Assembly (NCBI GenBank): GCA_018884035.1
Contig: JAHLFE010000128.1
Span: forward strand, 1 to 32,932
Length of the DNA stretch: 32,932 bases
Reading direction: 5' to 3'
Source of the DNA: Candidatus Anaerobiospirillum pullicola
Lineage (GTDB): Bacteria; Pseudomonadota; Gammaproteobacteria; Enterobacterales; Succinivibrionaceae
Shown one piece after another: positions 7,726 through 15,689 of the stretch. Position 1 is the stretch's first letter. Each line of letters begins with the position of its first letter. Position numbers and translations under genes: made by a program. The notes under the pieces were generated by a model that was given only the letters and a program-made list of their open reading frames with translations, made no database searches and was not told the origin of the DNA.

Positions 7726-8760
7726 CGCCTCGATAAAACTCCTGCAATGGCGCGTGAGATCGGTAAGCCACTACCACCACGCTTACAGCATCGTGCTCAC
7801 GGCATGCGGAGTGAGCTGAGCAGGGGAGCTGACATATGTGGTAGCAGCGCGCCGGTGATTTGCGCCCTATGCTATCACAGCAGTGACCGGTTACGCTTGC
7901 AGAGGTAGCGGACGGGGACTGGGCTGCTGCCTTGAGCTGTCTTGTGTCAAGACAATCTTTATCAGCAGTATCTCTGCTGTGGCCACAGCGCATCTTGCGC
8001 GGGCGCTGTGCTTGGAGATAAGTGTGGCAACCACTAACACTTAGAGGCCATAGCGCCGCCACGCAGACGCTAATCCCCACAAACCCGAAAAAACAGCTAG
8101 CGCTTGATGTTTATCTGAGGGTAAGCGCTGCTCTTAGAGGCTTAGAGTTTTAGAGGTGGTCAGATTTCAGGATAACTTTGGAATGAGGACTCTAAAAAGT
8201 GACGGCAGACGTGAGGCGTAAGGGCAAATACACACCGCGAGATGCATGGTGCAGGTGAGTCTAACCCTATCTGAGGACGGTGCACCTTGATTACCCTAAA
8301 GTCCATCATCTCTTAAGTCAGTCGTTCCATTTGGGGGTAGTAGTGATGGGATTGCCATATGCCTGCACCGCCTCGCGCCGCAGCGCACCCAGTGCTACTT
8401 TTTGGCCACTAATTTCCAGCTAAGCGCCATGCGCTAAGCTAAGAGAGCTAACAGTTTAAGCTACCTCAGCGAACGCTTACATAAGGTGCAACTTATTGCA
8501 GATCACGTGGTCAAAAAGCTTGGATTTATGAGCAAGGCGCCCTGTACCGCACCCAGTGCCTATAAGCCCTTGTGTTAGAATTCGCGCTACCGTGCCTTAG
8601 CCTTACACGGTGCCTTGCGCGGCACCACGGTCAAGGCCGAAGACAGAAACCGTAGAAGTAGCCTCTACTCACACCACTACACACTAACTCCCTGTAGTAA
8701 AACATGGCCCTTTTACGGTCGAGGCAACAGCCTGAGCGCTGTGTTTTGAGGCCTATCAGC
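7726..8760. other. 1 kb divergent spacer between kdsD and mlaF
   Basis: No gene is supported. A 120-codon minus-strand frame at 7718-8080 is rich in Cys and His, has no ribosome binding site, and overlaps the kdsD start; I reject it. Contents: copy B of the dispersed repeat (8239-8325), a hairpin AGCGCTT/AAGCGCT around 8098-8129, and a direct repeat CGCACCCAGTGC near 8384 and 8549. The promoters of both divergent operons should lie here, but I could not pick a convincing -35/-10 pair. Confidence 0.5.
8239..8325 (-). repeat. Dispersed palindromic repeat, copy B (inverted)
   Basis: Read on the minus strand this starts GACTGACTTAAGAGATGATG and ends GCATCTC, matching copy A along its length (blocks ACTGACTTAAGAGATGA, TTTAGGGTAATCA, CAGATAGG, TCACCTGCA, TGCATCTC). 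The central palindrome differs in sequence but not in symmetry: GGTGCACC here against GGGGCCCC in copy A. Copies A and B face each other across kdsC-kdsD. Confidence 0.7.
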
Positions 8761-9618
8761 ATGTCGACAGAAGTTTCTCCACCAAGGGAGCAGGCGGTAA
8801 GTGCCGCACCTACGAGTGCCGCACCGCTTGACTCTCCTTTAGTTGAGGTGGATAGCGTCCACTTTTCCTATGGCGGCAGACCCATCTACAGAGGACTGAC
8901 GCTTGATATTCCACGGGGCAAAATTACCGCTATCTTAGGTCCATCGGGTACAGGTAAAACCACGCTCTTACGCCTCATTGGTGGCCAGCTTACACCAGAT
9001 TCCGGCTCCATCCTCTTTGACGGTATTAACGTCCATAAGCTCAAGCGCGCTAAGCTCTATGAGCTGCGTAAGCGCATGAGTATGCTCTTCCAAAGCGGTG
9101 CCCTCTTTACCGATAGTGACGTCTTTGAAAACGTAGCTTTCCCGCTACGTGAGCACACAAAGTTGCCAGAGATCCTCATTCGCGATCTGGTACTGATGAA
9201 GCTCGAGGCCGTGGGCTTGCGTGCCGCTGCGCACTTCTCCCCTAACGAGCTCTCTGGCGGTATGGCCCGTCGTGCTGCCCTTGCGCGTGCTATTGCCTTA
9301 GACCCTGACCTCATCATGTATGACGAGCCTTTTGTCGGTCAGGATCCCATTACCATGGCGGTGTTGGTGAAGCTGATTTCTGAGCTCAATCGCTCACTGG
9401 GCATCACCTCCATCATCGTGACTCACGACGTGCAAGAGGTGCTTTCTATTGCCCATCAGGTGGTGATCGTAGCTGATGGCAAGGTTCTAAGCGCCGGTAC
9501 CCCAGATGAGGTGCGTCACAGCTCTGATCCGCGAGTGGTGCAGTTCATCAATGGCGACTTCGATGGCCCATATGCTTTCAACATGAAAGCCAGCACGGAC
9601 TATTTGGAGGAGCTCTAA
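8761..9618 (+). CDS. mlaF: Phospholipid transport ABC ATP-binding protein MlaF
   Basis: Cytoplasmic ATPase of the MlaFEDB complex, which maintains outer-membrane lipid asymmetry by moving phospholipids between the inner membrane and the MlaC carrier. It shows Walker [10 protein letters not shown] (60-68), signature LSGGMARR, Walker [14 protein letters not shown] and the H-loop VTHDV. The frame opens at 8704, but that ATG has no ribosome binding site. The ATG at 8761 has GAGG nine bases upstream and leaves 285 residues (E. coli 269). The first ~25 residues are a low-complexity Ser/Ala/Pro extension. It is the first gene of mlaFEDCB and nearly abuts mlaE. Confidence 0.94.
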   Translation: MSTEVSPPREQAVSAAPTSAAPLDSPLVEVDSVHFSYGGRPIYRGLTLDIPRGKITAILGPSGTGKTTLLRLIGGQLTPDSGSILFDGINVHKLKRAKLYELRKRMSMLFQSGALFTDSDVFENVAFPLREHTKLPEILIRDLVLMKLEAVGLRAAAHFSPNELSGGMARRAALARAIALDPDLIMYDEPFVGQDPITMAVLVKLISELNRSLGITSIIVTHDVQEVLSIAHQVVIVADGKVLSAGTPDEVRHSSDPRVVQFINGDFDGPYAFNMKASTDYLEEL

Positions 9619-9619
9619 G

Positions 9620-10393
9620 ATGTTTGACTTTGTCGGCCAGCTCGGCCGCTATGCCCTGAAAAAAATCTGCTCTTTAGGGCGCTCCACCTTAATGCTCTAC
9701 CACGCCCTAGTCGGTAAGCCTAATGTCCGTAAGCACTTCCCACTGCTCATCCGGCAGATTTACTTTGTGGGTGTGCAGTCGCTGATCATTATCATCGTGT
9801 CGGGCCTCTTTATCGGCATGGTGCTGGGTCTGCAAGGCTTTAATATCCTCAAGGATTTCATGGCTACAGGCTCGCTGGGCACCTTAGTGTCGCTGGCTAT
9901 TATCCGTGAGCTGGGCCCTGTGGTGACGGCTTTACTCTTTGCTGGTCGTGCCGGTTCGGCCTTAACCGCTGAAATTGGTCAGCTCAAAGCCTCTGAGCAG
10001 TTGTCATCCATGGAGATGATGGCCGTCGATCCATTGCGTCGCATCATTTCGCCCCGCTTCTGGGCTGGTGTGATTTCTATGCCGCTGCTGTCGATCATCT
10101 TCTGCCTTGTGGGTATTTACGGCGGTAAGCTCGTAGGTGTGGACTGGCTGGGCTTAGATGACGGCATTTACTGGTCAGGCATGCAAGGCAGTGTGGACTT
10201 TATCGATGACCTCGGTGCCATGGTGGTCAAATCGGTGGTCTTCTCCATTGCCTGCGTGTGGATCGCTTTGTTTAATGGCTACGATGCCAAGCCAACCTCT
10301 GAGGGTATCTCTGATGCGACCACGGCTACTGTGGTGCAGTCGTCCTTAGCGGTGTTAGGTTTAGATTTCGTGTTAACGGCATTGATGTTCTAG
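9620..10393 (+). CDS. mlaE: Phospholipid transport permease MlaE
   Basis: Inner-membrane permease of the Mla transporter, forming the dimeric core that binds phospholipid beneath the MlaD ring. An amphipathic N-terminus ([21 protein letters not shown]) is followed by about five hydrophobic segments. The conserved MlaE block [20 protein letters not shown] is near residue 95, and the chain ends DFVLTALMF, as in the family. It is 257 residues (260 in E. coli). GGAGG lies just upstream of the ATG, inside the 3' end of mlaF, so translation is probably coupled. The frame stays open after the TAG for a serine-rich stretch (see 10394-10540). Confidence 0.96.
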   Translation: MFDFVGQLGRYALKKICSLGRSTLMLYHALVGKPNVRKHFPLLIRQIYFVGVQSLIIIIVSGLFIGMVLGLQGFNILKDFMATGSLGTLVSLAIIRELGPVVTALLFAGRAGSALTAEIGQLKASEQLSSMEMMAVDPLRRIISPRFWAGVISMPLLSIIFCLVGIYGGKLVGVDWLGLDDGIYWSGMQGSVDFIDDLGAMVVKSVVFSIACVWIALFNGYDAKPTSEGISDATTATVVQSSLAVLGLDFVLTALMF

Positions 10394-10540
<147 letters not shown>

Positions 10541-10554
10541 TAAAGGTGGTTTTT

Positions 10555-11058
10555 ATGAAATTTAGCAAGATTGAGTTTGGCGTCGGTGTCTTCATGATCA
10601 TCGGCATCCTCGCTGCGGTCATTATGTCCTTAAAGGTCGCAGGCCTCGTGTTAGATAGCTCGTCGCAGACGTATACGGTGCACGCCAAGTTTGACAACGT
10701 GGGCTCGCTCAAATTACGCGCCCCTGTGCGTATCGGTGGTGTGTTAATCGGCCGTGTTGAGAACATTACCTTAGACCCAAAGGACTTAGTGCCAGTGGTG
10801 GATATCGCCATCCAGTCGCAATATAGCGATCTGTCCAGTGAGTCCAAGGCCTCGATTCAGACGGCGGGTATCATCGGTGAGCAGTACATCTCGATCACTC
10901 CAGGCTTTTATGACGAGGAGTTAGGCTCGACCTACTTACAGGATGGTGACTACATTCAGGATACTGAGTCGGCGATTGTGCTGGAGGAGTTAATCTCCAA
11001 GTTCCTCTACAGCAGCTCAGTGTCTGATAGTGCTGACAAAGCTAACACGCAGTCGTAA
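10555..11058 (+). CDS. mlaD: Phospholipid transport MCE-domain protein MlaD
   Basis: Membrane-anchored MCE protein that forms a hexameric ring on the periplasmic face of MlaFEDB and passes phospholipids to or from MlaC. An N-terminal helix (residues 8-28, GVGVFMIIGILAAVIMSLKVAGL) precedes the MCE domain (YTVHAKFDNVGSLKLRAPV, then RIGGVLIGRVENITLDP, GIIGEQYISITPGF). The C-terminus IQDTESAIVLEELISKFLY is the helix that lines the central pore. The start at 10555 follows AAAGGTGG. An alternative GTG at 10513 adds only residues encoded by the spacer. The product is 167 residues (183 in E. coli), with a shorter tail. Confidence 0.95.
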   Translation: MKFSKIEFGVGVFMIIGILAAVIMSLKVAGLVLDSSSQTYTVHAKFDNVGSLKLRAPVRIGGVLIGRVENITLDPKDLVPVVDIAIQSQYSDLSSESKASIQTAGIIGEQYISITPGFYDEELGSTYLQDGDYIQDTESAIVLEELISKFLYSSSVSDSADKANTQS

Positions 11059-11203
11059 GTGCTTGTCGTAACAGCACAAATTGCACAAATTGGCTGTGGT
11101 GATGCTGCCTCGTACTTAGTCATCTCGTAGCTAAAACGAGCGCAGAAAAGCCACAGCTAAGACCTAAGAGCACCCACTGTGGTGCGTAGAGAGGAGCCTC
11201 TTT

Positions 11204-11857
11204 ATGAAGAAGTTTTTGACGACCATGGTCATGGCCTGCGCAGCGGCGGTGCTGAGCTTGTCTGTTAGTATGACCGCTTCTGCGGCTACGGTTGATATGA
11301 CTGACCCATACAAGATGGTGTCGACTGTAGCTGAGCAGACCTTTGCTAAGATCAAGGCCAATAAGGACAAGATGACTGATGTGAACTTCCGTAAGGAGCT
11401 CATCCGTAACGACCTCTTGCCTTATGTTGATACCCGTTACGCCGGTTACAAGGTAATGGGCACCAACTTAAAGTCGACCACTGCTGAAGATCGTGATGCC
11501 TTCTGTGATGCCTTTGCTGAGTACATCGTGGCTTCCTATGCTGATGCCTTAGCCATGTACAACGATCAGGATCTGGTGCTGCCAAAGTATCAGAGCGTCG
11601 ATCCATCTGCTACACAGGTGAACGTGAAGTTCTTAATCCGTGAGCAGGGCAAGCCTGATATTGAGCTGATCTTCAAGCTGCGTAAGAACAGCAAGACTGG
11701 CGAGTGGCGTGCTTTCGATATGATTGCCGAGGGTATCAGCATGCTGACAGCCAAGGAGAACGAGCTGTCTCCACTCATTCGTGAGCGTGGCATTAAGGCG
11801 GTGACTGACCTCATCAATCAGCACAACCAAAGCGGCAGCTCTGAGCCTATCAAGTAA
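11204..11857 (+). CDS. mlaC: Periplasmic phospholipid-binding protein MlaC
   Basis: Soluble carrier that shuttles phospholipid between MlaA-porin at the outer membrane and MlaFEDB. A Sec signal peptide of about 27 residues ends SMTASA. The mature part matches the MlaC/Ttg2D family: NFRKELIRNDLLPYVDTRYAGYKVMG, then AFAEYIVASYADALAMYNDQ, and GEWRAFDMIAEGISMLTAKENEL near the end. It is 217 residues (211 in E. coli). GAGAGGAG precedes the ATG. It follows mlaD after 145 bases that contain a distant inverted pair (GCTGTGG/CCACAGC) but no clear terminator. Confidence 0.96.
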   Translation: MKKFLTTMVMACAAAVLSLSVSMTASAATVDMTDPYKMVSTVAEQTFAKIKANKDKMTDVNFRKELIRNDLLPYVDTRYAGYKVMGTNLKSTTAEDRDAFCDAFAEYIVASYADALAMYNDQDLVLPKYQSVDPSATQVNVKFLIREQGKPDIELIFKLRKNSKTGEWRAFDMIAEGISMLTAKENELSPLIRERGIKAVTDLINQHNQSGSSEPIK

Positions 11858-11872
11858 GGTGGGTGCCAGTGT

Positions 11873-12124
11873 ATGGCCAGTTTTGATTTAACGCGGATGA
11901 CCACGGTCGAGGTGCCGCAGTTGTGGGAGCAGCGTCAAGCGATCTTTCAGCAACATGAGGTTGATTTGGCGCAAACGACGGCGGTGGACTCTTCGGGCAT
12001 TGCGTTTTTAGTGCAGTGGGCGAAGAGCACGCCGGAGCACAAGCTTAAGGTCTACCATGCTCCCGCGACGGTGCAAGCCTTAATCAAGACCTTTCACTTA
12101 GAGCCATTATTTGTGCTGGCTTAA
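11873..12124 (+). CDS. mlaB: STAS-domain protein MlaB
   Basis: Small cytoplasmic STAS protein that binds MlaF and is needed for assembly and ATPase activity of the Mla complex. The core TTAVDSSGIAFLVQWAK (about residues 36-52) has the conserved Asp-Ser-Ser-Gly of STAS domains. It is 83 residues against 97 in E. coli, slightly short at both ends. It starts 15 bases after mlaC with AAGGTGGG upstream and is the last gene of the operon. In E. coli the next genes are ibaG and murA; here a terminator and a broken restriction gene follow. Confidence 0.88.
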   Translation: MASFDLTRMTTVEVPQLWEQRQAIFQQHEVDLAQTTAVDSSGIAFLVQWAKSTPEHKLKVYHAPATVQALIKTFHLEPLFVLA

Positions 12125-12152
12125 GGGCCTCACGTTTAAGGCTCAAGCCAGC

Positions 12153-12198
12153 AAAAGTGGTGTGGGTGGCGTTTGCTGCTCACGCCACTTTTTGTTTG
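12153..12198 (+). terminator. Intrinsic terminator of the mla operon
   Basis: AAAAGTGGTGTG (12153-12164) pairs with CACGCCACTTTT (12181-12192), with one G-T pair, and is followed by TGTTTGG. A competing inner stem GTGGCG/CGCCAC is also possible. It lies 28 bases after the mlaB stop. Confidence 0.75.
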
Positions 12199-12230
12199 GA
12201 GCGCTGCAGTGCTTTGCTGGTTTTACTTGG

Positions 12231-12264
12231 GAGCGACTGATTTAATAGATGACGTACTTTAAGG
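12231..12264 (+). repeat. Partial third copy of the dispersed repeat
   Basis: GAGCGACTGATTTAATAGAT and the next 14 bases agree at 28 of 34 positions with the outer end of copy B (minus strand), and about as well with copy A. The similarity stops at 12264, where the readable part of the restriction-modification gene begins. Part of it can also be read as the codons for an Asp-Asp-Val-Leu expected in that gene, so homology with the repeat is likely but not certain. Confidence 0.45.
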
Positions 12265-14607
12265 CTGCTTAAGCGGGAGTTTGGCGAGAGCTTTTCCTCA
12301 TCACATGTGCATGTGCTCGATCCGTTTACCGGCACGGGTACCTTTATCGCGCAACTGCTGCAAAGTGGCCTCATTACTGATGAGGCGCTTGATCAGAAGT
12401 ACCGCCATGAGCTGCATGCCTTTGAGATTCTGCCACTGGCTTATTACGTGGCCGCGATTAACATCGAGTCGGTATACAACCAGCGCTATGAGAAGGCTCA
12501 TGGTCATGCGGTGCCGTTAGAGGAGTACCAGAGCAACTCCATTATGGTGCTCACGGACACCTTTAACTACGCAGCAAAAGAGGGCAGCTTAGATCCGCAT
12601 AATCCGTTTGTGCCTAACAGCGAGTTGCGCCGTGAGGTAGAGAATCTCGAGCTGCGGGTTATCTTGGGTAATCCTCCTTACTCGGTGGGGCAGAAGAGCC
12701 AAAACGACGATAACCAAAACGAGAAGTACCCAGCGCTAGATGCGCGCATCGCTGAAACCTATGTTGAACGTGCTGGCAAGGTCACCAACAAAAACAGTCT
12801 CTACGACTCGTACATCCGTGCGTTTCGCTGGGCCTCGGATAAAATCACTGAGCGTGGCATAATTGCCTTTGTGACCAATGCGGGCTGGTTGGACTCGGCT
12901 GCGGCCAGTGGCGTGCGGCGCTCCTTAGTCGAGGAGTTTAGCTCGATCCACGTTTACCATCTCAAGGGTAATGCTCGCACCTCTGGTGAGCAACGCCGCA
13001 AGGAAAAAGATAACGTCTTTGGTGTGGGCAGCCGCGCCCCGATTGCCATTACCATCTTGGTAAAGAACCCAGAAGCCACAGAGCAAGGTCAGATTTACTT
13101 TGCCACCGTGGATGATTACCTTACCCGTGAGCAAAAGCTGCAGCAGCTGCGTGACATAGGCTCTGTGCTGAGTTCACAAGCGCAGCTCACCAGAATCACT
13201 CAAGATGCGCATGACGATTGGCTCAACCAGCGCCGTGATGATTTCAGCAACTTCATCACGGTCGAAGGCAAGAAGCAAGACGGACTTGCGATCTTTGCTA
13301 ACTACTCTAGAGGCAATGAGACAGGTCGTGATTCATGGATGTATAACGCATCCAAAGCTGCTTTGGCAGCCAATATGAGTCGTTGCATTACCTTTTACAA
13401 CGAGTAAGTTGCACTGGCCAAGTCTCAAGGTACTGATTTTGACTTGGACAACGACCCTACTAAGATCAAGTGGGATCGTGACCGCAAGCAAAGTGTTGTC
13501 AAATTCATTACCAGCCCCATTTTTGATATAACTAAAGTGGTTTTATCTTTATATCGCCCGTTCGTCAAAGAATGGCTGTATAGTGATCGCTTTTGGATTC
13601 ACGTTGTCGGGCAAATGCCTCAATTGTTCCCATTTGCGGGGGCGGAGAACCTGACTATTGACGTGACAGGTGTTGGTGCTCATGAGTTTAGCTGCCTTAT
13701 GAGCAGTTGCATTAGCTGCTTAGATCACATGGAAAAGTCGCAATGCTTCCCACGCTACACCTACCGTCCTGCCACCAAAGCCGAGCTTGCCGCCTATCGC
13801 CAAGCCCGCGTCGAGGGCTATGAGGACACCAGCTCGCTCTTAGGTAACTTAGAGACAGACGTGCTCACCCCTGCACCTCAAGCCGCCTCACTACTGGACG
13901 CGGTAGAGCACGACGCTTCGGTACAACAGCTCATTGTCAACGGTTATGTGCGCGAGGATGCCCTAAAGCCTGAGGCCATTGCGCACTTCCAAGCAGCTTA
14001 TGCTGGTCACGAAGCGGAAATCGACGCCGATGCTGTGTTTTACTACATCTACGGCCTTCTGCACAGCACCGACTACCGCACCACCTACGCTAACAATCTG
14101 CAAAAGGAGCTACCACGTATTCCGCGCGTGGCCACATGGGATGACTTTAAGGCCTTTATGGAGGCGGGACGTAAGCTTGCTATGCTGCACGTGTACTATG
14201 AGCAGGTTACACCATACCAAGGCTGCAAGATTGTGGGCTTAACCCCTAATGTCTCCAAGCGCGTCATCAAGCTATCCTACGGCAAAAACGCCGGTAAAAA
14301 GGGCAATGCTGCTAAGGACAAGACCACGATCATCTACAACGACAGCATCACCATTACTGGCATCCCGCTGGAGGCACAGGAGTATGTGGTCAATCGCAAG
14401 TCAGCACTTGATTAGGTAGTGGAGCGCTGCGGCATCAGTATCGATAAGGACTCCCGCATCGCCAATGACTACAACGCGTTTGCGCAGGAGATGGGGGATG
14501 AGGACTACATCCTCAATCTTATTTTGCGCGTGATTACGGTATCACTGGAGACGATGCAATTTGTCAAGGCGCTGCCAAAACTCACAATTCACCCGCTGGA
14601 TCGCTAA
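12253..14607 (+). pseudogene. Decayed type ISP-like restriction-modification enzyme, methylase and specificity part
   Basis: One reading frame runs the whole length, interrupted by TAA at 13405-13407 and TAG at 14413-14415. Family members are single polypeptides of about 1500 residues: nuclease, helicase, N6-adenine methylase, target recognition. Only the last two parts remain here. The frame opens after TGA at 12250 with LKREFGES, and no nuclease or helicase sequence precedes it. Motif I DPFTGTGTF (starting at about 12319) and catalytic NPPY (about 12670) are intact. The specificity region reads on through all three segments, with family-like endings (YVVNRKSALD, then VVERCGISIDKDSRIANDYN). 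Both stops fit single transitions: CAA or CAG in FYNE-Q, and TGG in SALD-W. An 11-base shift near 12260 may separate an Asp-Asp-Val-Leu remnant from the frame. Activity is unlikely. The family call is recognition by eye. Confidence 0.85.
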
Positions 14608-14752
14608 GGCGCTAACGTTGGCTTACAGGTGGCAGTCCAACTGCTTTGGGCTGCCACAAAAGTGCCGTATCTCAAAGCTACTGCCACCGAGCAGTTGGCT
14701 CGCATTTGTTTTTCCTGATAAATAAGCTGTTTCTGCTGTACGCCCCTAAATG

Positions 14753-14806
14753 ATAGCCACCATGAAGCTAAAGATGGGGGCATCCCCAGCTTTAAAGCTA
14801 TCGCCT
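14753..14806 (+). other. Extended imperfect hairpin, about 54 bases
   Basis: The core TGGGG-GCAT-CCCCA is extended by AAAG/CTTT and AGCT/AGCT with a small bulge. The outer GATAGC (14753-14758) can alternatively pair with GCTATC at the far end. No T tract follows on the plus strand. It could be part of a structured RNA or the end of a lost mobile element. Confidence 0.4.
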
Positions 14807-15418
14807 TACACTTGAGGGTTAGTCGTCAGTAGAAACACCCTAAGGTAAAAGCCGTATCTTAGCGGTTGGAGAAAAATCAGCCGCAACTTTTCGACGTCAG
14901 AGGTAAGCTCTGGCCAGCATAGCTGCTTGTGATGGGAAATACGTCCGCCTTAAGAACAAGAGTTTGCGCTTCCTTTGCTCTACCCCTAATCAAGATGGTG
15001 GTGGTGGTGCCGTCATCAGGGTCTGAGGCGCGTTAGCGCATGGCAGCGCTCAGTGCGTCATCATATCTCCCCCAAGGTGGTAATAAGACGTTCTCACCCC
15101 GCCTGTAAGCGGGATAGCCACCACTTTAAGATCGCATAGGAACGCTTAAATACCTGCCTCGCAACTTTGCCCCTTCAGCTTTGCCCCCTATCCTCGCCTC
15201 TAACAACTTAGCCTGCACAATTACAGGTACATTATTTGCTCCCTGATGAGGAGTTTTGCCGTGGTATAAGACTATCTGGCCTGTTAACGCCAAAACAGGC
15301 AGAGGATAGACTCGCTCACAGCAGTAATTCCAGCCGCTTTTCTCTCTGCTCAGGCTTTTTCTTGGCCTTTGCTGTAGGGTTGTTGGCTTATGCAATACGA
15401 GCTGCTGTTATTGCGGTC

Positions 15419-15446
15419 TTGACGCAACTTTGTAAGTCTCTACCAT
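15419..15446 (+). promoter_or_regulatory. Candidate promoter of the autotransporter gene
   Basis: TTGACG (15419-15424), 16 bases, then TACCAT (15441-15446): five and four matches to the sigma-70 boxes. It would give a leader of about 240 bases before the ATG at 15690. Confidence 0.3.
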
Positions 15447-15689
15447 CCCAAAATTAGGGCCCCTCATACCCCAGAGCTCCTCATTTTTCCGCCAAAAGAA
15501 GTGTTGGCCCTTTGCTAGATGTCCCTCTTGCGTGGACATTTCCACAGAGTGCAACCGCTATTAGGTTAAGCTCGCCCCCAAACACGCTGCTTGATGGCAG
15601 CGCTATTCAAGTCGCTGCCCTGAGCACAGCACTCTGTGTTTGCAGGTCTCAATTAGTAGCTTTGCTCCTTACATCGGAGTCGTTTATCC

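Larger units (their letters stand above)
14608..15689. other. 1.1 kb spacer before the giant autotransporter
   Basis: No coding region is supported; open frames at 15126-15395 (minus) and 15236-15457 (plus) lack motifs and good starts. A hairpin GTGGCAG/CTGCCAC at 14629-14657 follows the restriction pseudogene without a T tract. A longer structured element sits at 14753-14806. GATAGCCACCA occurs at 14753 and again near 15114. A promoter candidate for the autotransporter is at 15419-15446. Confidence 0.5.

Noticed and set aside
7718-8080. 120-codon minus-strand open frame upstream of kdsD
   Set aside because: Overlaps the kdsD start, no ribosome binding site, Cys/His-rich and without any recognisable domain; most likely chance.
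13405-14415. Reassigned stop codons TAA/TAG in this organism
   Set aside because: Other genes in the window end normally with TAA or TAG at the expected length; the two internal stops are confined to one decayed gene.
14629-14657. Terminator after the restriction remnant
   Set aside because: The stem GTGGCAG/CTGCCAC is good but is followed by AAAA, not T, on the plus strand.
15236-15457. 73-codon plus-strand frame with a hydrophobic stretch
   Set aside because: Starts at TTG without a ribosome binding site and has no known motif; the candidate autotransporter promoter lies inside it.
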